A DNA stretch of 9,000 nt from Alphaproteobacteria bacterium (GTDB lineage Bacteria; Pseudomonadota; Alphaproteobacteria; Micropepsales; Micropepsaceae), in the NCBI GenBank assembly GCA_003131925.1, contig PKWC01000211.1, positions 1-9,000 of the forward strand. The letters run 5' to 3'. Below, in pieces: positions 6,307 to 9,000 of the stretch; the first letter of the stretch is position 1; the number at the start of each line of letters is the position of its first letter. The translations under genes and the position numbers were made by a program. The notes beneath the pieces were generated by a model. The model worked only from the letters and a program-made list of their open reading frames with translations, did no database searches and was not told the origin of the DNA.

Positions 6307-6996
6307 ATGAAACGACTTCTCGGACTAACTTTTGCGTTCACGGCCGGGCTTTCGATCGGCACGGCCGCTGCAGCGGAGCAGGAACGCATCCGCGGCAGCG
6401 TGGTCGCCATCTCGGGTGACGTGCTCACCGTGCACACCGCGACCGGCGGCGACATTTCGGTATTGCTCAGTGGCGACACCAAATATCTCACGGAATCCCG
6501 CTCCGATCTCAATCATATCCCGGCGGGCAGCTATGTCGGCGCGGCGGCCAAGAATATGGGCGAGAAACAGGTGGCGCTCGACATTCTGGTCTTCCCGCCG
6601 TCCATGAAAGGCGCCAACGAAGGGCATTTCGACTGGGACAAGGTTTCCGACACGACCTTGTCGGGCGGCGCACGCACTGCCAGCAGCATGACCAACGGTA
6701 GCGTCGCCGCCGTCGCTGGAAGCATGGGTTCTGCCAGCGTCAACAGCACAATGACCAACGGCAGCGTGGCGACCACGACGGCAAAGCATGGAGCCGAACA
6801 ATTGAGGGTCACCTACAAGGGCGGCGAGCAGACGATCCTCGTGCCGCCCACAGCGCCGGTCGTGAAGCTGCAGCCTGGCGCCGCGTCCGATCTCAAGCCC
6901 GGCGACACCGTGTTTGTCAACGCAAGCGCTGACAACGGCAAAGCTACCGCCGAACTGATACTCGTCGGCAGCAGCGGTGTAGCCCCGCCGATTTGA
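6307..6996 (+). CDS. Exported DUF5666-like two-domain protein of unknown function
   Basis: A 229-residue protein with a clear Sec signal peptide: positive MKR, hydrophobic core LLGLTFAFTAGLSIG, then TAAAAEQ with likely cleavage near residue 23. The mature part has two beta-rich halves of similar plan. The first is about 28-100 (IRGSVVAISGDVLTVHTATG ... HIPAGSYVGAAAKN ... ALDILVFPPSM). The second is about 147-228 (MTNGSVA ... QLRVTYKGGEQTILVPP ... DLKPGDTVFVNASA ... GVAPPI). The pattern of a value, its exponent-like strand and a x-L-x-P-G-x-x-V turn resembles DUF5666-type domains. Periplasmic relatives I recall carry uninformative or doubtful names, so no function is claimed. The linker repeats MTNGSVA at 128-134 and 149-155. 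AGGAGG (6289-6294) is 12 bases before this ATG; upstream in-frame starts would put the signal peptide in the interior. Confidence 0.88.
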   Translation: MKRLLGLTFAFTAGLSIGTAAAAEQERIRGSVVAISGDVLTVHTATGGDISVLLSGDTKYLTESRSDLNHIPAGSYVGAAAKNMGEKQVALDILVFPPSMKGANEGHFDWDKVSDTTLSGGARTASSMTNGSVAAVAGSMGSASVNSTMTNGSVATTTAKHGAEQLRVTYKGGEQTILVPPTAPVVKLQPGAASDLKPGDTVFVNASADNGKATAELILVGSSGVAPPI

Positions 6997-7090
6997 TGAG
7001 CCGAGTATAAGTTACAGATTAGATGTCAGCGTTGTAATAAGGTATCTCATCTCGCATCCAGAGCAACGAGATCAGGAGGCTAGCAGAATC

Positions 7091-7159
7091 GTGAGCATAG
7101 CCTACGGGAAGCTTTTCCTTGCGCGCATTGAGGATTCGTGCCCGCTGAAAGGCGCATGA
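7091..7159 (+). CDS. Candidate 22-residue small ORF (speculative)
   Basis: AGGAGG (7074-7079) lies 11 bases before a GTG that opens 22 codons, read as MSIAYGKLFLARIEDSCPLK then Gly-Ala and TGA at 7157-7159. The stop codon falls in the loop of the perfect hairpin at 7146-7170, and a 6-bp stem (7049-7072) ends just before the ribosome site. The peptide has no recognised domain, signal peptide or membrane segment. It could be a small protein, part of a small RNA, or chance: one good Shine-Dalgarno and a short open frame are not proof. Confidence 0.2.
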   Translation: MSIAYGKLFLARIEDSCPLKGA

Positions 7160-7170
7160 CGCGCCTTTCA
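7146..7170. terminator. Perfect 10-bp hairpin, possible terminator
   Basis: TGAAAGGCGC (7146-7155) pairs exactly with GCGCCTTTCA (7161-7170) around ATGAC. It lies between convergent genes, 149 bases after the stop of the exported protein and 170 bases past the stop of the Yip1-type gene. The 3' arm ends in CTTTCA, with no further T-run, so termination is only possible, on either strand. It could equally be the 3' end of a small transcript spanning 7050-7170. Confidence 0.4.
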
Positions 7171-7339
7171 AACTGTACCACTACTCACAGATGCGATTAT
7201 CGACCCCCTGAAGGGGCGGGCGGCCTCTACTAACCGGCATTTCCCGGATGGCCTTCTTTCAGGGTGAACGCTCGATCCCGGACGGACCACATCGTCGAAA
7301 TGCCGCAATCCAATAATCCGTACAGGCAGCGATTGGCGC

Positions 7340-8791
7340 CTATTTTCCTGCGCCGAGCGATGCGAGTTTCTGGAAATCGACCTTCTTCAGGGTGTCGGTG
7401 AGGAAATCCATGTCCACGCCATTGCCTCTCACGGTCACACTGAAGCGGCTGCCGGCAATAACAGTGACCTCGCCGCTCTTGGCGCGATTGTCATATTGCT
7501 CGTGAATGAGCTGTCCGTTCACATGCGTGGTGCGTTCGTACCCGGTATCGGTTTCCTTATCGAGGTTCGGATCGATCTTCGTCGCGAGGCCCGCGAGCCC
7601 CGAAAGCGAGCCCATGTCCGTGATTTCCACGGTCACGCTTTTGGCGTTGCCGTCGCTGTATTGCCCGGTAGTGCTGGCCGCCGAAATCCCCATCGCCTGG
7701 TTGCTTTCTCCCGATGCGTTGCTGCGCTTCATGCCCGGAAGCGAATCCGGCAGCATCGCCTTGAGCACGCGGAAGTTGACAGGCTTGATCTTGCTGCCGC
7801 CCGTGACGATCGTGCCGAAGGCTGAGAGCGCGGCGCCCGGATCGACCGCCTTGGCTCCAGCCGCATCCGGATTGCCACCGGAGGCGCGCGCCGCATTCTT
7901 CGCCTGTTCGGCCTGTTGCCCCATTTTTGACAGAGCTTGCAGGGAATTGTTGACGCGCTGTTGATCCGCATCGGTCTTGCCACCGAACAGACTCGACAGC
8001 ACGGAGGCCGCGCCGCCAGCAGAGGAACCGTCGCCAGAATCGGAGAGTGTTGTGGTTGTCCCGTACGAGCCCGGCATGACGCCGCCAATGAGGCGTCCGC
8101 TGACTACGCCGATGATCACATATAGCACGATAGCGCAGACGCACAGAACGGCAGTGTAGGCAATCGCTTTATCCTTCGGGCTGCGCATCAGCACCGGCAA
8201 TCCGAGGTAGAGAAGATAGATTCCGTAAAGTCCCGCCAGCAGTCCGATGAAACTGAGCGAGGGAATGATCTGGAACACGGCCGCGATCCATGCGGGCGTG
8301 TAGCTGTATGCGGAAACCTTCAACGCGCGCAAAGAATCCTTCTGGCCGCCGAAGGTGGGCGCAAGCGCATCGACCAGGAGCGCGACGATGAATATGCTGA
8401 GAAAAGTCAGCGCATACATTACCACCGCCATCACGAGGCCCGAGACGAACGGCGTGCGATAGGTTCCGAAGAACGGGATGCTGACGCCCACAACGGAGCG
8501 GCCGATGAAGCCGGCGACTGCGCCGATGACCGCGAGGGGGGCGACATATTGAACATAGATGGCGCGCGCCGATGAAGCCTCGGCGTCGATCGCCGCCCAT
8601 TCGGTCACCGGCGTGAGGAGGATGTTCTTCACGCGGGCGATCAGGCCCGGAGTGATGATGGTCCTGGCAAAATCCGGAATGCCGGGACCATGCGCGGCTC
8701 CTCCCGGAGACGCGGGCGACATGGCCGCGCCACAGCTTGCGCAGAACTTCGCGCCATCGCCATTGGGTGTACCGCAGCTTGGACAGTTCAT
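7340..8791 (-). CDS. Zinc-ribbon and Yip1-domain membrane protein with periplasmic C-terminal domain
   Basis: A 483-residue protein in three parts. Residues 1-22 (MNCPSCGTPNGDGAKFCASC, then GA) form a zinc ribbon with Cys3, Cys6, Cys17 and Cys20. After a Pro/Gly-rich linker, about 45-238 is a Yip1-type domain: the lead-in ILLTPVTEWAAIDAE, then about five membrane segments (82-104, 114-140, 165-178, 180-202, 209-236). With the ribbon inside the cell, five segments place the C terminus in the periplasm. Residues 240-330 are low-complexity and Ala/Gly/Ser/Gln-rich. Residues 337-480 form a soluble domain (NFRVLKAMLPDSLPGMKRSN, ITDMGSLSGLAGLA, ETDTGYERTTHVNGQLIHEQ) that I recall from uncharacterised membrane proteins but cannot name. 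Its function is unknown. AGGAG six bases before the ATG supports the start. It appears monocistronic and convergent with the exported protein. Confidence 0.9.
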   Translation of the reverse strand: MNCPSCGTPNGDGAKFCASCGAAMSPASPGGAAHGPGIPDFARTIITPGLIARVKNILLTPVTEWAAIDAEASSARAIYVQYVAPLAVIGAVAGFIGRSVVGVSIPFFGTYRTPFVSGLVMAVVMYALTFLSIFIVALLVDALAPTFGGQKDSLRALKVSAYSYTPAWIAAVFQIIPSLSFIGLLAGLYGIYLLYLGLPVLMRSPKDKAIAYTAVLCVCAIVLYVIIGVVSGRLIGGVMPGSYGTTTTLSDSGDGSSAGGAASVLSSLFGGKTDADQQRVNNSLQALSKMGQQAEQAKNAARASGGNPDAAGAKAVDPGAALSAFGTIVTGGSKIKPVNFRVLKAMLPDSLPGMKRSNASGESNQAMGISAASTTGQYSDGNAKSVTVEITDMGSLSGLAGLATKIDPNLDKETDTGYERTTHVNGQLIHEQYDNRAKSGEVTVIAGSRFSVTVRGNGVDMDFLTDTLKKVDFQKLASLGAGK

Positions 8792-8881
8792 GACACGCTC
8801 CTGATCGGGAAAGGCCGCAGCGAATCTCGCTGGCCGCTATTGTACGTTTATAGGCCGAGAATCGGGATTGACGCACTGTCC

Positions 8882-8945
8882 GTTCGAACACTTGACTTCG
8901 GGTTGCTCTTTTGTTCCGGCGCAGGCTTGAATACAGTTCGAACTG
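8882..8945. promoter_or_regulatory. Two GTTCGAAC palindromes upstream of the Yip1-type gene
   Basis: GTTCGAAC occurs at 8882-8889 and again within the perfect 12-bp palindrome CAGTTCGAACTG at 8934-8945, centres 54 bp apart. They lie about 91 and 143 bases upstream of the Yip1-type start. A possible -10 element TACAAT (8839-8844, minus strand) lies between them and the gene, without a good -35. Paired identical palindromes suggest a dimeric regulator, but no protein can be named. Confidence 0.3.
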
Positions 8946-8980
8946 AACGCTTCAAGGATATTCTCGATTTGACGGCGGTT

Positions 8981-9000
8981 CTAGCAGGCTGTTGAAGAAG
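8981..9000. mobile_element. Possible insertion-sequence terminal end at window edge
   Basis: CTAGCAGGCTGTTGAAGAAG at the extreme right resembles terminal repeats of transposons whose ends read CAGGCTGTTGAA followed by A-rich sequence, as I recall from several insertion-sequence families. The element, if real, would continue past 9000. No transposase or partner repeat is in view, so this is a weak call. Confidence 0.25.

Larger units (their letters stand above)
6997..7339. other. Intergenic region between convergent genes, structured
   Basis: A 343-bp gap between the exported protein and the Yip1-type gene. It contains a stem ATCTCG/CGAGAT (7049-7072), the small ORF candidate 7091-7159, a perfect 10-bp hairpin (7146-7170), a small CCCC/GGGG stem (7204-7216) and a distant inverted repeat GGCATTTC/GAAATGCC (7236-7243 with 7297-7304). 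No tRNA or known RNA family was recognised. The lower GC content of 7005-7050 is consistent with untranslated DNA. Confidence 0.4.

Noticed and set aside
8882..8945. Alphaproteobacterial LexA box (GTTC-N7-GTTC) near the GTTCGAAC sites
   Set aside because: The second GTTC half is not found at 7-base spacing in either copy; the sites are self-contained palindromes instead.
8690..8995. Plus-strand 101-codon frame overlapping the 5' end of the Yip1-type gene
   Set aside because: It is mostly antisense to the zinc-ribbon coding region, with no ribosome site or motif.

Overview
The window is GC-rich chromosomal DNA that looks alphaproteobacterial. The main pointers are dispersed palindromic repeats of a style common in Rhizobiales and related groups (CTCCCCCGC-type stems with TTTC or TTC loops, and a GTGTCAT...ATGACAC element). 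The gene families (MASE1 histidine kinase, NIPSNAP, non-heme haloperoxidase-like hydrolase, CrgA-type LysR regulator) fit but do not prove this. No genus is claimed. No rRNA, tRNA, CRISPR array, phage gene or complete insertion sequence was seen.

Layout. 71-1741 (-): a membrane sensor histidine kinase with an N-terminal MASE1-like domain and no partner response regulator in view. 1742-2208: intergenic DNA dominated by a cluster of palindromes. 2209-4129 (-): a compact three-gene unit, transcribed as alpha/beta hydrolase, then short-chain dehydrogenase, then NIPSNAP protein. 4338-5270 (+): a LysR-type regulator diverging from that unit across a 208-bp spacer, the classic arrangement for a LysR regulator and its target operon. 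5421-5810 (-): a VOC (glyoxalase-fold) protein, convergent with the regulator and separated from it by a perfect 17-bp hairpin. 5811-6306: an intergenic stretch with a roughly 150-bp MITE-like repeat. 6307-6996 (+): an exported protein with two beta-rich DUF5666-like halves. 6997-7339: intergenic, with a very small ORF behind a strong Shine-Dalgarno and a 10-bp hairpin. 7340-8791 (-): a zinc-ribbon/Yip1 membrane protein with a periplasmic C-terminal domain. 8792-9000: upstream region with two GTTCGAAC palindromes and a possible insertion-sequence end at the right edge.

How the genes may work together. Only the hydrolase-SDR-NIPSNAP unit and its divergent LysR gene form a convincing functional module, probably the inducible conversion or detoxification of a small organic compound whose identity the sequence does not give. 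The most unusual point is that the SDR keeps its nucleotide-binding and active-site Lys motifs but lacks the catalytic Tyr. The other genes look like independent single-gene units. I saw no strong evidence for a wholly new multi-gene system; the noteworthy points are the atypical SDR, the repeat families, the candidate small ORF and the two exported or membrane proteins of unknown function.
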